Assembly (NCBI GenBank): GCA_963725185.1 | Contig: CAVRXO010000006.1 | Coordinates: forward strand, 2,108,001-2,172,000 | Direction of reading: 5' to 3' | Source: VAZQ01 sp963725185 | Lineage (GTDB): Bacteria; Pseudomonadota; Alphaproteobacteria; Rhizobiales; Xanthobacteraceae | DNA: 64,000 nt | In this document: positions 18,401 through 27,759 of the stretch, in pieces | How positions within the stretch are numbered: the stretch's first letter is position 1 | Layout of the letters: every line of letters starts with the position of its first letter | Notes under the pieces: generated by a model | What the model was told of the DNA's origin: nothing | Databases searched by the model: none | The model's input: only the letters and a program-made list of their open reading frames with translations | Translations under genes and position numbers: made by a program

Positions 18401-18473
18401 GTAGCCCGCATGGAGCGTAAGCGTAATGCGGGACGGCCCATCCCGGATTACGCAAGGGCTCCATCCGGGCTAC
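18401..18473. repeat. Imperfect palindromic intergenic repeat
   Basis: A 73-bp element beginning GTAGCCCGCATGGAGC and ending GCTCCATCCGGGCTAC, with an internal GGGACGGCCCATCCC. The two arms are near-perfect inverted repeats. I recognise this as a dispersed element common in Bradyrhizobium-type genomes. It sits between hisZ and rsmE. Confidence 0.8.
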
Positions 18474-18496
18474 AGGCGTCATGCGGCCACAGGCGC

Positions 18497-19252
18497 TCAC
18501 CGCCAGTCCCCCAGCACGCTTTGGACCACCGCCAGGGCCGCGACCGCGGCCGTATCGGCGCGCAGGATGCGCGGACCGAGCGCCAGCCGGAAGACGTTGG
18601 GCAGCCGGAGGAGGGCCGCGCGCTCGGGCGCCGCAAAGCCGCCTTCCGGACCGATGAGCACGGCGAGCGGGGGTGGGTTCGCTCCCGCCGGGCGCGCGGC
18701 CGCGAGCGCGGTGATCGGGTCCTTAAGCTCCGCATCCTCGTCGCAGAACACCAGGAGGCGCGCCGGATCACGCTCGGCGATCACGCGATCCAATGCCAGC
18801 GGCGGCGCGATATCGGGCAGGGCGAGGATCCCGCATTGCTGCGCGGCTTCGATCGTATTGGCGCGCATCCGCTCGAGATTGAGACGCGTGATCTGACCGT
18901 GCTGGGTGAGCACCGGCTGCAGCCGCGAGACCCCCATCTCGACCGCCTTTTGCACCATGTAGTCGAGGCGCGCATGTTTGAGCGGGGCGAACCAGTAGTG
19001 CAGGTCGAGCGCGGGCGTCTGCGCCCGGCGGGGCTCCGCGACAGCGAGGAAGAGCGCGCGCCTTCCGCCATCGGCCAGCACCGTGCTCCATTCGCCGTCA
19101 CGGCCGTTGAACGCCAGCACCTGCTCGCCCGGCTGGAGGCGCAACACATTGCGCAGATAGTTGATTTGGGGGCCGTCGAGGCCGATCCGGCCGCCGGCCG
19201 CCAGGGGATGGTCGACAAAAAGCCTGGGGGCGCGAAAATCATAGGTCGACAT
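18497..19252 (-). CDS. rsmE: 16S rRNA m3U1498 methyltransferase RsmE
   Basis: A 251-residue SPOUT-class methyltransferase. The N-terminal PUA-like region contains INYLRNVLRLQPGEQVLAFNG. The trefoil-knot C-terminal domain contains KAVEMGVSRLQPVLTQ, AAQQCGILALP, LIGPEGGFAAPE and LGPRILRADTAAVAAL, the SAM-binding knot. It methylates N3 of U1498 in 16S rRNA. It is divergent from the ubiA operon, the arrangement common in Rhizobiales. Confidence 0.94.
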   Translation of the reverse strand: MSTYDFRAPRLFVDHPLAAGGRIGLDGPQINYLRNVLRLQPGEQVLAFNGRDGEWSTVLADGGRRALFLAVAEPRRAQTPALDLHYWFAPLKHARLDYMVQKAVEMGVSRLQPVLTQHGQITRLNLERMRANTIEAAQQCGILALPDIAPPLALDRVIAERDPARLLVFCDEDAELKDPITALAAARPAGANPPPLAVLIGPEGGFAAPERAALLRLPNVFRLALGPRILRADTAAVAALAVVQSVLGDWR

Positions 19253-19337
19253 GGGGCAGTCCGTGTGGTTGTAAACGGCGTGAATGATCGGGGCACTGGC
19301 CGGCGCTTGGCCGGTCCGGATCGAGAGATTGTTCGCT

Positions 19338-19378
19338 TTGCCGTGTTATCGCCGGAATTAATATGCTGTTAATATAGT
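19338..19378 (+). promoter_or_regulatory. Possible sigma-70 promoter for the ubiA operon
   Basis: TTGCCG at 19338-19343 is followed after 18 nt by TATGCT, and a second A+T-rich box TATAGT occurs at 19373-19378, within TTAATATGCTGTTAATATAG. The A+T-rich patch directly upstream of the 19432 gene is unusual for this DNA. The match to consensus is only moderate. Confidence 0.28.
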
Positions 19379-19431
19379 CGGGTATGATTTAGGGGGACGA
19401 CTCTGGGGTCGGGGGGGTTGGAGGGATTGCC

Positions 19432-19980
19432 ATGACGTTCTGCCGAGTCCTTTCGTCTGTTTCCGTCGCAGCCGTGCTGGCCATGGGGTTGGCCCCTTCG
19501 GCGCAGGCGCAGTTCGGCGGCATGCCCGGCATGCCGGGAGCGCCCGGAATGGGAGGTTTCGGCGGTCCACCGGCCGGGCCGCCGCCCGCCTGCCAGCAGC
19601 TGATGGTGCTGCGCGACGAAACCCAGAAGAACGGCGCCGCCATCGCGGCCGCCCAGCAGCGCAAGGTCAAGGCCGATGTCGTGGAAGCCTGCAAGCTGTT
19701 CAAGACCTTTCTCGCCAGCGAAGCCAAGTTCATTCACGCACTGACCGAGAATGTGTCGCTCTGCGGTGTTCCGCCTCAAGTCATCAAGTCCTACCAGGAG
19801 GGGCACGGCCGGACCTCCAAGCTCGGCCAGCAGATCTGCGACGCAGCCGAGCATCCGCAGCCGACCGGTCCAAGCCTGAGCGATGCGCTCAACTCGGCTC
19901 CGGTCCTGCCTGACGCCGACAACACCAAGACCGGACGCGGCACCTACGATACGCTGCAGGGCAATGCCCTGGCGCGATGA
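19432..19980 (+). CDS. Secreted protein of unknown function
   Basis: 182 residues with a clear signal peptide (residues 1-26, ending APSAQA), a Gly/Met/Pro-rich segment (FGGMPGMPGAPGMGGFGG), then a helical domain with three cysteines (PPACQQL, VVEACKLF, QQICDAAE) plus one in VSLCGVP. I do not recognise a named family, though similar proteins precede ubiA in related genomes to my knowledge. Its TGA overlaps the ubiA ATG (ATGA), so it is translationally coupled to ubiA. Confidence 0.78.
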   Translation: MTFCRVLSSVSVAAVLAMGLAPSAQAQFGGMPGMPGAPGMGGFGGPPAGPPPACQQLMVLRDETQKNGAAIAAAQQRKVKADVVEACKLFKTFLASEAKFIHALTENVSLCGVPPQVIKSYQEGHGRTSKLGQQICDAAEHPQPTGPSLSDALNSAPVLPDADNTKTGRGTYDTLQGNALAR

Positions 19981-20918
19981 ACGAGGCGGCCGGACGCGTC
20001 GCCGATTTAACCGGTAACTGGGTCGACCGAAGCGCGCCGGCTTGGGCGCGGCCCTATCTGCGGCTCGGCCGTCTCGACCGGCCGATCGGCGCATGGCTGC
20101 TGCTTCTGCCTTGCTGGTGGTCCCTGGGCCTGGCCGCGGTGCGTGCCGCGCAGCCGATCAGCATCTGGTACGCGCTCATGTTCTTCATCGGCGCCTTTGC
20201 CATGCGCGGAGCGGGCTGCACCTGGAACGACATCGTCGATCGCGATCTCGACGCGCGCGTGGAACGCACGCGCTCGCGGCCGATACCCTCAGGTCAAGTC
20301 GGCGTTCGCGGCGCGGCCGCGTTTCTCCTCTTGCAGGCCTTGCTGGGGCTCGCGGTCCTGCTGCAGTTCAATCGCTTCACGGTCCTTGTGGGCTTGGCCT
20401 CGCTCGCCGTGGTCGCGATCTATCCGTTCATGAAGCGGGTGACCTATTGGCCCCAGATCGTGCTCGGTCTGGCTTTCTCCTGGGGCGCCCTGATGGGCTG
20501 GCCGGCGATTTTCGGCGAGCTCGATCGACCCGCCTTGCTGCTCTATGCCGGAGCGATTTGCTGGGTGATCGGCTACGATACGATCTATGCCCATCAGGAT
20601 CGCGAAGACGATGCCTTCATCGGCATCAAGTCGACCGCGCTCCTGTTCGGCGCGCGCACCAAGCCGATGCTGGCGATTTTTTTTGCGGCCGCGGTGGCGC
20701 TCATCGGATGGGCCGGATGGAGCGCGGGCGGGGGCGTCGTCTTTGCGCTCGGGCTGTTGACATTCGCGTCGCATCTGGCTTGGCAGATCGGACGCCTCGA
20801 CATCGACGATCCGGCGCTCTGCCTCGCTTTGTTCAAGTCGAACCGCGATGCCGGCCTGATCCTGTTCGCGGCGCTCGTGCTCGATGCGGCGGCCGGCTAT
20901 CTCAATTTCGCGCGATGA
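19977..20918 (+). CDS. ubiA: 4-hydroxybenzoate polyprenyltransferase UbiA
   Basis: A 313-residue inner-membrane prenyltransferase of ubiquinone synthesis that attaches the polyprenyl tail to 4-hydroxybenzoate. LGRLDRPIGAWLLLLPCWW and the two Asp-rich motifs, NDIVDRDLD (about residue 84) and YAHQDREDD (about residue 203), bind Mg-diphosphate. About eight hydrophobic helices are present. The ATG overlaps the preceding stop by 4 nt. The 3' end overlaps the convergent DUF6101 gene by 17 bp. Confidence 0.95.
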   Translation: MNEAAGRVADLTGNWVDRSAPAWARPYLRLGRLDRPIGAWLLLLPCWWSLGLAAVRAAQPISIWYALMFFIGAFAMRGAGCTWNDIVDRDLDARVERTRSRPIPSGQVGVRGAAAFLLLQALLGLAVLLQFNRFTVLVGLASLAVVAIYPFMKRVTYWPQIVLGLAFSWGALMGWPAIFGELDRPALLLYAGAICWVIGYDTIYAHQDREDDAFIGIKSTALLFGARTKPMLAIFFAAAVALIGWAGWSAGGGVVFALGLLTFASHLAWQIGRLDIDDPALCLALFKSNRDAGLILFAALVLDAAAGYLNFAR

Positions 20919-21489
20919 TCTCGCGCTCGCCCTGGTGCACGGCCGCTCCGCCAAGCCGGCGGCCGGGCTTGCGCCGCAAGAAGATCGAGGGCCGCCGGGC
21001 CTTCACGGCCGATCGCCGGTGGCGACGCGGCAACGGCGCGGCGACGCGGAGCGCCCCGATGCGCCGGAACGGTTCGCGCAACTCGCCGTCGGGCTCGGCG
21101 ACCAGCAGCGGAAGCTTGAGCACACGCGCCCATGATTGCCATTCGGCGACGATGTCGGTGCCGTCCTCGGCGCGGTAGAGCGGCAGCGAAAGCGCGCAAT
21201 CGCGGTGCTCGAGCACGAGCGCGACCGTACCGGCCTCAGTCCCGCAGGACGGCTCTACGCGCAGCGCCACTCCCAGATATGATGCCACCGGCAGATTGAC
21301 CGCCATCGCCATGCCGCGTACGCATCGGCGCAGCACCACGCGCTCGCGCGTGAGCTCTACGAATTGTATGCTCCCGTCGGCTGCCGCGTCGCGGGCTTCG
21401 AACCGCAGCGGCAGGGAGAATGGGTCGAGCCGCTCATCACGGCTCGACCCGGCAGGCAAGAGCCTGCGGTTTCCTGTTTGACGCCCCAA
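20902..21489 (-). CDS. DUF6101 family protein
   Basis: 195 residues: RLDPFSLPLRFEARDAAADGSIQFVELTRERVVLRRCVRGMAMAVNLPV followed by VALVLEHRDCALSLPLYRAEDGTDIVAEWQSW. This is the DUF6101 pattern of Hyphomicrobiales as I recall it. A basic C-terminus (RRHRRSAVKARRPS) follows. The start is TTG 21489 with GGGAGAG upstream. Function is unknown. Its position between ubiA and pmbA is conserved in related bacteria. Confidence 0.78.
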   Translation of the reverse strand: MGRQTGNRRLLPAGSSRDERLDPFSLPLRFEARDAAADGSIQFVELTRERVVLRRCVRGMAMAVNLPVASYLGVALRVEPSCGTEAGTVALVLEHRDCALSLPLYRAEDGTDIVAEWQSWARVLKLPLLVAEPDGELREPFRRIGALRVAAPLPRRHRRSAVKARRPSIFLRRKPGRRLGGAAVHQGEREIIARN

Positions 21490-21748
21490 GACAACTCTCC
21501 CGCCGGGTTTGATCCGGTCGTTTCATTTCCGGAGTTGATCCCCGGTCGTTGTCGCAAACATGCCGCAAAGCCGTCGGAATCGGCTTAAGGTTCCTGGTTA
21601 ATCCGAGGTATCAGCCAAATGACGCGACTTATGCTTGACGGGAGCTTGCCGATTTTCCTCAATCGATCCCTAATGACCCGCCGCAGGGTGGATATCTTCA
21701 AGCAGACCCTTCAGATAAAACCCTGAGGAACAACCAAGGGAAGAGTTC

Positions 21749-23098
21749 ATGACATCCTTGCTCGATCAATCCGCGCTCTCCGACCTTGCCGAGCGTTTGG
21801 TGGCGGCCGCGCGCCGCGCCGGCGCCGACGCGGCCGATGCGGTCGCGGTCCGTTCCATGTCGCTGTCGGTGGAAGTGCGCAATGGCGAGGTGGAGTCCTC
21901 CGAACGCGCGGAGGGCGACGATGTCGGACTACGGGTCCTGGTCGGGAAACGCCAGGCGGTGGTCTCGACCAACGATATCAAGGACGACGTCGACCAGCTT
22001 GCGCAACGCGCGGTCGCCATGGCGCGGATCGCGCCCGAGGACCGTTTCACCGGGCTTGCCGATGCAGCCCTGCTGGCGCGCGACATTCCCGATCTTGATC
22101 TACTCGATCCGGCGCTGCCGGCGGTGGCCACCCTGGAAGAGCGCGCCAAGCGCGCCGAAGCGGCAGGCCTTGCGGTCAAGGGCGTCACTAAATCGGAGGG
22201 GGCGTCAGCCTCCGCCGGAATCGGCGGGATGGTGCTGGCGACCAGCCACGGCTTTCGCGGAGCCTATCTGAGCTCGCGCCAGGGCGTGTCGATGTCGGCG
22301 ATCGCGGGCGACAGCAGCGGCATGGAACGCGACTACGATTTTACATCCGCGCTGCATGCATCCGATCTCGATGCCGCCGAAGCGATCGGCCGCAGCGCCG
22401 GCGAACGCGCGATCGCGCGCCTCAATCCGCGCAAGGTCGCGACCAAACGGGTGCCGGTGGTATTCGATCGGCGGGTCGCGGGTGGGCTGCTCGGCCATCT
22501 GGCGGGCGCGATCAACGGCAGCGCGGTCGCGCGCAAGACCAGTTTTCTCAAGGACAAGCTCGGCGAGCGGCTGTTCGCGAGCGGCATCCGGATCGTCGAC
22601 GATCCGCTGCGGCGGCGCGGCCTGCGCTCGCGGCCGTTCGACGGCGAGGGAGTTGCCGGCCGCCGCCTGGATATCGTGGAGGATGGCGTGCTCAAGACTT
22701 GGTTCCTCGATTGCTCGACGGCGCGCGAGCTTCAGCTTGCGACCACCGGGCATGCGCAACGCGGCGTATCCTCCTCGCCATCGCCCGGGGCCAGCAATCT
22801 CCACCTCGAGGCCGGACGGCTCTCGCCCGAGGAGTTGATCGCCGACATCAGCGAAGGCTTCCTCGTCACCGAGCTGATCGGCATGGGGGTCAATCAGGTG
22901 ACCGGCGACTATAGTCGCGGCGCTAGCGGCTTCTGGATCGAGAACGGCCAGCGCACCTATCCGGTGAGCGAGGTGACCATCGCGGGCAACCTCATCGACA
23001 TGTTCCGCGCGCTGACGCCCGCCAACGATCTTGAGTTCCGCTATGGTATCAATGCACCGACGCTGCGCGTGGAGGGTCTGACCGTTGCGGGTCAGTGA
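21749..23098 (+). CDS. pmbA: Metalloprotease-related protein PmbA/TldE
   Basis: 449 residues of the TldD/PmbA family. The N-terminus includes SLSVEVRNGEVESSERAEGDDVGLRVLVGKRQAVVSTND. The C-terminus includes TELIGMGVNQVTGDYSRGASGFWIENGQRTYPVSEVTIAGNLIDMF, diagnostic of PmbA (TldE) rather than TldD, which carries the HEXXXH site. PmbA works with TldD in proteolysis of unfolded or modified peptides. GGAAGAG precedes the ATG. It overlaps the next gene by 14 bp. Confidence 0.93.
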   Translation: MTSLLDQSALSDLAERLVAAARRAGADAADAVAVRSMSLSVEVRNGEVESSERAEGDDVGLRVLVGKRQAVVSTNDIKDDVDQLAQRAVAMARIAPEDRFTGLADAALLARDIPDLDLLDPALPAVATLEERAKRAEAAGLAVKGVTKSEGASASAGIGGMVLATSHGFRGAYLSSRQGVSMSAIAGDSSGMERDYDFTSALHASDLDAAEAIGRSAGERAIARLNPRKVATKRVPVVFDRRVAGGLLGHLAGAINGSAVARKTSFLKDKLGERLFASGIRIVDDPLRRRGLRSRPFDGEGVAGRRLDIVEDGVLKTWFLDCSTARELQLATTGHAQRGVSSSPSPGASNLHLEAGRLSPEELIADISEGFLVTELIGMGVNQVTGDYSRGASGFWIENGQRTYPVSEVTIAGNLIDMFRALTPANDLEFRYGINAPTLRVEGLTVAGQ

Positions 23099-23898
23099 TG
23101 GCGACCTCGATCCTGCAAGCGAGCGCCGGACGCTGGCGGCTACGCTGCGCGAGGCCGGCGCGATCGCGCTCAAGACGTTCCAGACGCCGGTGAAGAGCTG
23201 GCTCAAGGACCAGTCCTCGCCGGTCTCCGAAGCCGATATCGCAGTCGACCATTTTCTGCGCGAGCGGCTCGCCGGTCCCGGCTCCGGCTGCGGCTGGCTC
23301 TCGGAGGAGACCGCCGACGACCGCTCCAGCCGGCAGGCGCGGCAGCTTTGGATCGTGGATCCGATCGACGGCACAAGGTCGTATCTGGCGGGCCGGCCCG
23401 ACTGGACGATCTCGGCGGCGCTGGTCGTCGATGGCCGCCCGGTCCTGGCAGGGGTGTTCGCGCCGGCGACCGACGAGCTGTTCATCGCCGCCGCCGGCGC
23501 CGGTGCCACCCGCAACGGCGCGCCCATCCGGGCGAGCGCGAGCAATCGGCTCGAGGGCGCGAAGGTCGCCGGCCCCAAGCGCTCTGGTGCAAGAGCTGGC
23601 TGCGGTCGAGGCGCGCATTGTCGTTGTGCCGCGCATCGGCTCGCTGGCGTTGCGCCTCGCTCGCGTCGCGCATGGCGAGCTCGACGTGGCCTTTGCCTCC
23701 GGCAGCAGCCATGACTGGGACCTTGCGGGCGCCGACCTTTTGGTGCACGAAGCCGGCGGGGCGATGACGAACCTGGTGGGGCGCGGCTTGACCTACAACC
23801 AGCCGGATCTGGTCCATGGCGCGCTTGTGGCCGCCGGGATCGAGCGCCACGCCGCGCTGGTCGCGCTCATGCGCGAATGGCCCGCCGAATTCGGATAA
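23085..23898 (+). pseudogene. Inositol monophosphatase/CysQ-family phosphatase, one frameshift
   Basis: The two frames together give a phosphatase of about 270 residues. The first carries DQSSPVSEADIAVDHFL, LSEETADD and WIVDPIDGTRSYLAGRPDW, the metal-binding signature. After KVAGPK, at about 23573-23585, an extra base shifts to the frame LVQELAAVEARIVVVPRIGSLALRLARVAHGELD...SSHDWDLAGADLLVHEAGG, the second family signature. The enzyme hydrolyses inositol phosphate or 3',5'-bisphosphonucleotides (3'-phosphoadenosine phosphate); the two cannot be separated here. It overlaps the pmbA end by 14 bp. Confidence 0.86.
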
Positions 23899-23937
23899 GC
23901 TGTCGCCGTCGGGCCAATTCTTGCGAAAGGCCGAAAC

Positions 23938-24189
23938 ATGTCGGATCAGCGTTCCGGCGGTCAATTGCTCCATCTTGTCTTCGGTGGCGAACTCGCCGAT
24001 CTGGAACGGACCGAATTCAAGGAGCTCGACAAGCTCGATATTGTTGGCGTTTATCCGAACTATGCCGCCGCTTATGCGGCCTGGAAGGCCAAAGCGCAGC
24101 AAACTGTTGACAACGCCCATATGCGCTATTTCATCGTTCACCTGCATCGCTTGCTGGATCCGGATGCGGAACCGCGGCCGGGGCGCTGA
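23938..24189 (+). CDS. DUF4170 domain protein
   Basis: 83 residues: LLHLVFGGELADLERTEFKELDKLDIVGVYPNYAAAYAAWKAKAQQTVDNAHMRYFIVHLHRLLDP. This is the short DUF4170 family found in alphaproteobacteria between an IMPase gene and the lipid A/Kdo genes. Function is unknown. It is part of a tight same-strand run with the next three genes. Confidence 0.9.
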   Translation: MSDQRSGGQLLHLVFGGELADLERTEFKELDKLDIVGVYPNYAAAYAAWKAKAQQTVDNAHMRYFIVHLHRLLDPDAEPRPGR

Positions 24190-24209
24190 CGGCAGGTGAG
24201 TCGGTCCCG

Positions 24210-24914
24210 ATGACCTTGGTCAAGCGTCTCGTCGGCTCGCGTCCGTTCCAGAGGGCAGTCGGGGTCATGGCAGCCGAATATCTTCGCCTGGTGTGGATGA
24301 CGACGCGGTTCACGCAGGAACCCGAAGGTTTCGTCGAGCAAGTCGACTTTCCGGCGATCGTCGGCATCTGGCATGGGCAGCACTACCTGGTGCCGTTCAT
24401 GCGCGGCGAGCATCCCTTCAAGGTCCTGATCTCGCGTCATCGTGACGGCGAGATCAACGCGATCGTGGCGGAGCGTTTCGGCATCGGTACCATCCGCGGA
24501 TCCGGGGACCATGGCGCCGAATTCGCCCGCAAGGGCGCCGTCAGCGCGTTTCGCCGGATTCTTGCGACGCTGGCGCAGGGCTCATCGGTGACGTTGACGG
24601 CCGACGTGCCCAAGGTCAGCCGTGTCGCCGGGCTCGGCATCGTTCGGCTTGCCGCCGCCTCGGGCCGGCCGATCTATCTGGTGGCGATCGCCACCAGGAA
24701 TCGCATCACGCTCGACAACTGGGACCGCACCGAGATCAACTTGCCGTTCGGCCGCGGCGGGATCGTGGGTCGCGGGCCGTTTCGGGTTGCGGCGGATGCC
24801 GACGACGACGCGCTCGAGACGGCGCGCCGAACCATCGAGACCGAGCTCGATGCCGCCACCGCGCGGGCGCACGAGCTTGCCGACCGGCCGCGCGCAGGAG
24901 CTGCTCGTGGCTGA
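24210..24914 (+). CDS. DUF374 lysophospholipid acyltransferase family protein
   Basis: 234 residues. The DUF374 features are a short N-terminal hydrophobic part, FPAIVGIWHGQHYLVPFM (His-containing acyltransferase motif), ISRHRDGEINAIVAERFGIGTIRGSG, and SSVTLTADVPKVSRVAGLGIVRLAAASGRPI. The usual TPDGPKGP is TADVPK here. Related proteins act on lipid A or lyso-lipids. The location directly before waaA and lpxK supports a role in outer-membrane lipid assembly (inference). The stop overlaps the waaA start by 8 nt. Confidence 0.85.
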   Translation: MTLVKRLVGSRPFQRAVGVMAAEYLRLVWMTTRFTQEPEGFVEQVDFPAIVGIWHGQHYLVPFMRGEHPFKVLISRHRDGEINAIVAERFGIGTIRGSGDHGAEFARKGAVSAFRRILATLAQGSSVTLTADVPKVSRVAGLGIVRLAAASGRPIYLVAIATRNRITLDNWDRTEINLPFGRGGIVGRGPFRVAADADDDALETARRTIETELDAATARAHELADRPRAGAARG

Positions 24915-26211
24915 GTCGCTCCCGCGGACGCTTCGGCTTTATCAGCTGCTGTCGGCGGCCGCGACCCCGCTCGCGCCGGCGCTGCTGTCGCATCGGCTGA
25001 GGCGTGGAAAGGAAAATCCGGCGCGACTCCAGGAACGGTATGGAGAAACCCGCGTCGCCCGCCCGCCGGGTCCATTGGTCTGGGTGCACGGGGCGAGCGT
25101 CGGCGAGCTTCTGGCCGTGATCCCGTTGATCGAGCGCATCCACAACAAGGACTTCGCGGTTCTGTGCACGTCCGGCACCGTGAGTTCCGCCAAGGTGGCG
25201 GAGCAGCGACTGCCAAAAGCCGTCATCCACCAGTTCGTGCCCTTCGATGCGCCGCGATTCGTCGAGCGCTTCTTCGATCATTGGCGGCCCGACCTGGCGC
25301 TGTTCGTGGAATCCGACTTGTGGCCGAATTTGATCATCACGGCCAAGCGGCGCGGCATTCCGCTCATTCTGGTCAACGGCCGGGTGTCGGAGCGCTCGTT
25401 CAATCGCTGGCGGATCATTCCCGGCACGATCGCGGCGCTGCTGCGCAGCTTCGATCTGTGCCTGGCGCAATCAGCCGGGCATGCGGCGCGCTACCGCGAC
25501 CTGGGCGCTCCGCGCATCTCCACCACGGGAAATCTCAAGCTCGACGTGCCCGAGCCGCCCGCCGATGCGGTCGAGCTCGCGGCGCTGCGATCGGCGGTCG
25601 GCCAGCGCCCCACGATTGCGGCGGCTTCGACCCATGCGGGCGAGGAAACCGCGTTGATCGAGGCGCATCGGCGGCTGCGCAACACGTTTCCTGGGCTGCT
25701 CACCATCATCGCGCCCAGGCATCCTGATCGCGGCCCCGGCATCGTCGAGATCGCGAACGCGGCCGGTCTTCCGACCGCGCTACGCTCGCGCGGATCATTG
25801 CCGGCGCCGACCGACGACATTTATGTCGTCGACACGATGGGCGAGCTCGGACTGGTCTACCGGCTGGCGCCGATCGTTTTCGTCGGCGGCTCGCTGGCGA
25901 GCCATGGCGGCCAGAACCCGATCGAGCCGATCAAGCTCGGCGCCGCCATCCTGCATGGGCCGCATGTCTGGAACTTCAGCGAGATCTATGCGGCGCTCGA
26001 TGCCGCCCACGGCGCCGACGTGGTGGCGGACGTGGGCAAGCTGGCGGTGCGCCTTGGCGCGCTGCTCAAGGATCCCGACGCGCGCGCCGCGCTGGTGGCG
26101 GGCGCGCGCGAGACCGTCAAATCGCTGGGTGGCGCGCTCGATCGCACGATGGCGGCGCTCGATCCCTATCTGGTCGATCTGCGGATGGATCGCCAGGAGA
26201 GTCATGCGTGA
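24907..26211 (+). CDS. waaA: Kdo transferase WaaA (3-deoxy-D-manno-octulosonic acid transferase)
   Basis: 434 residues, an inner-membrane GT30 enzyme that adds Kdo to lipid IVA. It has an N-terminal membrane segment, WVHGASVGELLAVIPLIERI with the catalytic Glu, TSGTVSSAKVAEQRLP, FVESDLWPNLI, LVNGRVSERSFNRW, and the donor-site GGSLASHGGQNPIEP. GTG 24907 with AGGAG 5-6 nt upstream is the start. It overlaps both the preceding stop and the lpxK start by 8 nt each. Confidence 0.94.
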   Translation: MAESLPRTLRLYQLLSAAATPLAPALLSHRLRRGKENPARLQERYGETRVARPPGPLVWVHGASVGELLAVIPLIERIHNKDFAVLCTSGTVSSAKVAEQRLPKAVIHQFVPFDAPRFVERFFDHWRPDLALFVESDLWPNLIITAKRRGIPLILVNGRVSERSFNRWRIIPGTIAALLRSFDLCLAQSAGHAARYRDLGAPRISTTGNLKLDVPEPPADAVELAALRSAVGQRPTIAAASTHAGEETALIEAHRRLRNTFPGLLTIIAPRHPDRGPGIVEIANAAGLPTALRSRGSLPAPTDDIYVVDTMGELGLVYRLAPIVFVGGSLASHGGQNPIEPIKLGAAILHGPHVWNFSEIYAALDAAHGADVVADVGKLAVRLGALLKDPDARAALVAGARETVKSLGGALDRTMAALDPYLVDLRMDRQESHA

Positions 26212-27208
26212 ACCGGCATTCTGGTGGCGCGAGGCCGGACTGGCGGCCGGCCTGCTGGCGCCGCTCGCCGCGCTTTACGGGGCGGTTGCTGCAGCCCGTC
26301 TGGCCCAGCGCGGCGCTCGTGCCGCTGCGCCGGTTATTTGCATCGGCAATCCGACGATCGGCGGGGCCGGCAAGACGCCGCTGGCGCTGACGGTGGCGCG
26401 CCTGCTCGAGGCAGCAGGCGAGACCCCCATCCTGCTGACGCGCGGCTATGGGGGGAGGCTCGCAGGACCGCTGCGGGTCGATGCGGCGCGGCACGGCGCT
26501 GCCGATGTGGGCGACGAGCCGCTGTTGCTCTCCCGCGTCGCTCCCACTTTCGTGGCGCGCGACCGCGTCAAGGGAGCGCAGGCGGCGGTGGCGGCCGGCG
26601 CCGGCGTCATCGTGATGGACGACGGCTTTCAGAATCCCTCGTTGCAAAAGGGCTTCTCGGTCCTGATCGTCGATGGGCGCCGCGGCATCGGCAATGGCAG
26701 GGTCATACCCGCCGGCCCGCTGCGCGCTCCGCTCGCGGCGCAGCTCGCGCGCGCCGATGCGCTGGTCGTGGTCGGAGCATCGAATGCCGCGGCCGGGGTC
26801 GAGGCGGCTGCGCGTGCGCGCGGCGTGCCGGTCTTTCGCGCCGGATTGGCGCCGGATGCGGCTGCTGTCGCGGCGCTCGCCGGCCGGCGGGCGCTTGCCT
26901 TCGCCGGCATCGGGGATCCGGAAAAGTTGTTCGCGACGCTTGCCGGCGCCGGCATTGCGGTCGCGGCAGTGCGCAGCTTTCCGGACCATCATCGCTACAC
27001 GCCGGCGGAGGCACGCATGCTGTGCGAACAGGCCGAGCGCGAAGCCCTGGTGCTGGTCACGACGGAAAAAGATTTGGCGCGCATGCAAGGCGATGCCGGC
27101 GTGGCCGCGCTCGCGGCCCATGCGTGCGCGCTCCCGGTGACGTTGACGCTGGCGGACCCGGACGCGTTCCTGCGCCTCTTGCGCACAAGGCTCGCCATCG
27201 CGCGGTAG
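26204..27208 (+). CDS. lpxK: Tetraacyldisaccharide 4'-kinase LpxK
   Basis: A 334-residue membrane-associated kinase that phosphorylates the 4' position of the lipid A precursor. The P-loop GNPTIGGAGKTP is at about residues 47-58, followed by LLTRGYGG, GDEPLLLSR, VIVMDDGFQN and FPDHHRYTPAEA, all conserved in LpxK. The ATG lies inside the end of waaA (8-nt overlap). Confidence 0.95.
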   Translation: MREPAFWWREAGLAAGLLAPLAALYGAVAAARLAQRGARAAAPVICIGNPTIGGAGKTPLALTVARLLEAAGETPILLTRGYGGRLAGPLRVDAARHGAADVGDEPLLLSRVAPTFVARDRVKGAQAAVAAGAGVIVMDDGFQNPSLQKGFSVLIVDGRRGIGNGRVIPAGPLRAPLAAQLARADALVVVGASNAAAGVEAAARARGVPVFRAGLAPDAAAVAALAGRRALAFAGIGDPEKLFATLAGAGIAVAAVRSFPDHHRYTPAEARMLCEQAEREALVLVTTEKDLARMQGDAGVAALAAHACALPVTLTLADPDAFLRLLRTRLAIAR

Positions 27209-27591
27209 AACGTCGAAAGCCTGCTCCGATCTCGCGATCTATCATTTCGCGGGCTGACTCAGGCGCTCGATGCCTTGAGAAGAGAGCCGTAGGATGAATC
27301 CAGCTCGATTGATGCCGATGGGCAAGTGCAAGCGATCGCGAGTTCGTGCACCTGGCCGGTCGGATTGCCCCGCGGTCGGGAAGCTGTTGCAGTGCGTCGG
27401 CCCGCGCTGATCGCCGATAATGCGGACTTTTTGAATTGTACTTTCTGGATCACCGTGCATGCTTTGGTAACCGTTCGATCTGAACCCTTCGGGAGTGAGC
27501 AATCTTGCTCAGACGCCTTCGGCCAATGAGCAAAGGCTGGGCCGGTGCAGATGTCGGACAAACGGCATCGCCCTTAGTCCGGGAGAGCGTC
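27209..27591. other. Non-coding stretch after lpxK
   Basis: 383 bp with visibly lower G+C than the lpxK side. Short frames here show no family resemblance and no ribosome sites. It marks the left end of the accessory stretch and may hold the promoter for the small gene at 27592. Confidence 0.45.
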
Positions 27592-27759
27592 ATGTCAAAG
27601 GCGGATCAATTTCGGCAAAATGCAGAAGAGGCCATGGATTGGGCTTGCAATACCAAGAACGAAACTCAGAAAGCCATGCTGATCGAGCTTGCACGGGCGT
27701 GGGCACGGGCCGCGGCACGCCATGAGTCTTCAGCCGCGCGCCATGATCACGCCGCCTGA
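27592..27759 (+). CDS. Small conserved protein of unknown function (55 aa)
   Basis: MSKADQFRQNAEEAMDWACNTKNETQKAMLIELARAWARAAARHES... The pattern 'FRxxAEEAxxxA...K..M..LARxWxxAA' belongs to a family of very short proteins abundant in Bradyrhizobium-like genomes. No function is known. It is predicted to form a helical hairpin. GGGAGAG lies 4 nt before the ATG. No neighbouring gene suggests a role. Confidence 0.72.
   Translation: MSKADQFRQNAEEAMDWACNTKNETQKAMLIELARAWARAAARHESSAARHDHAA

Noticed and set aside
21635..21640. TTGACG upstream of pmbA as a -35 box
   Set aside because: No acceptable -10 box occurs 16-18 nt downstream, so a promoter call would rest on one hexamer.
27242..27561. Short minus-strand frames after lpxK
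   Set aside because: Two overlapping frames of similar length, no ribosome site, no recognisable protein pattern.
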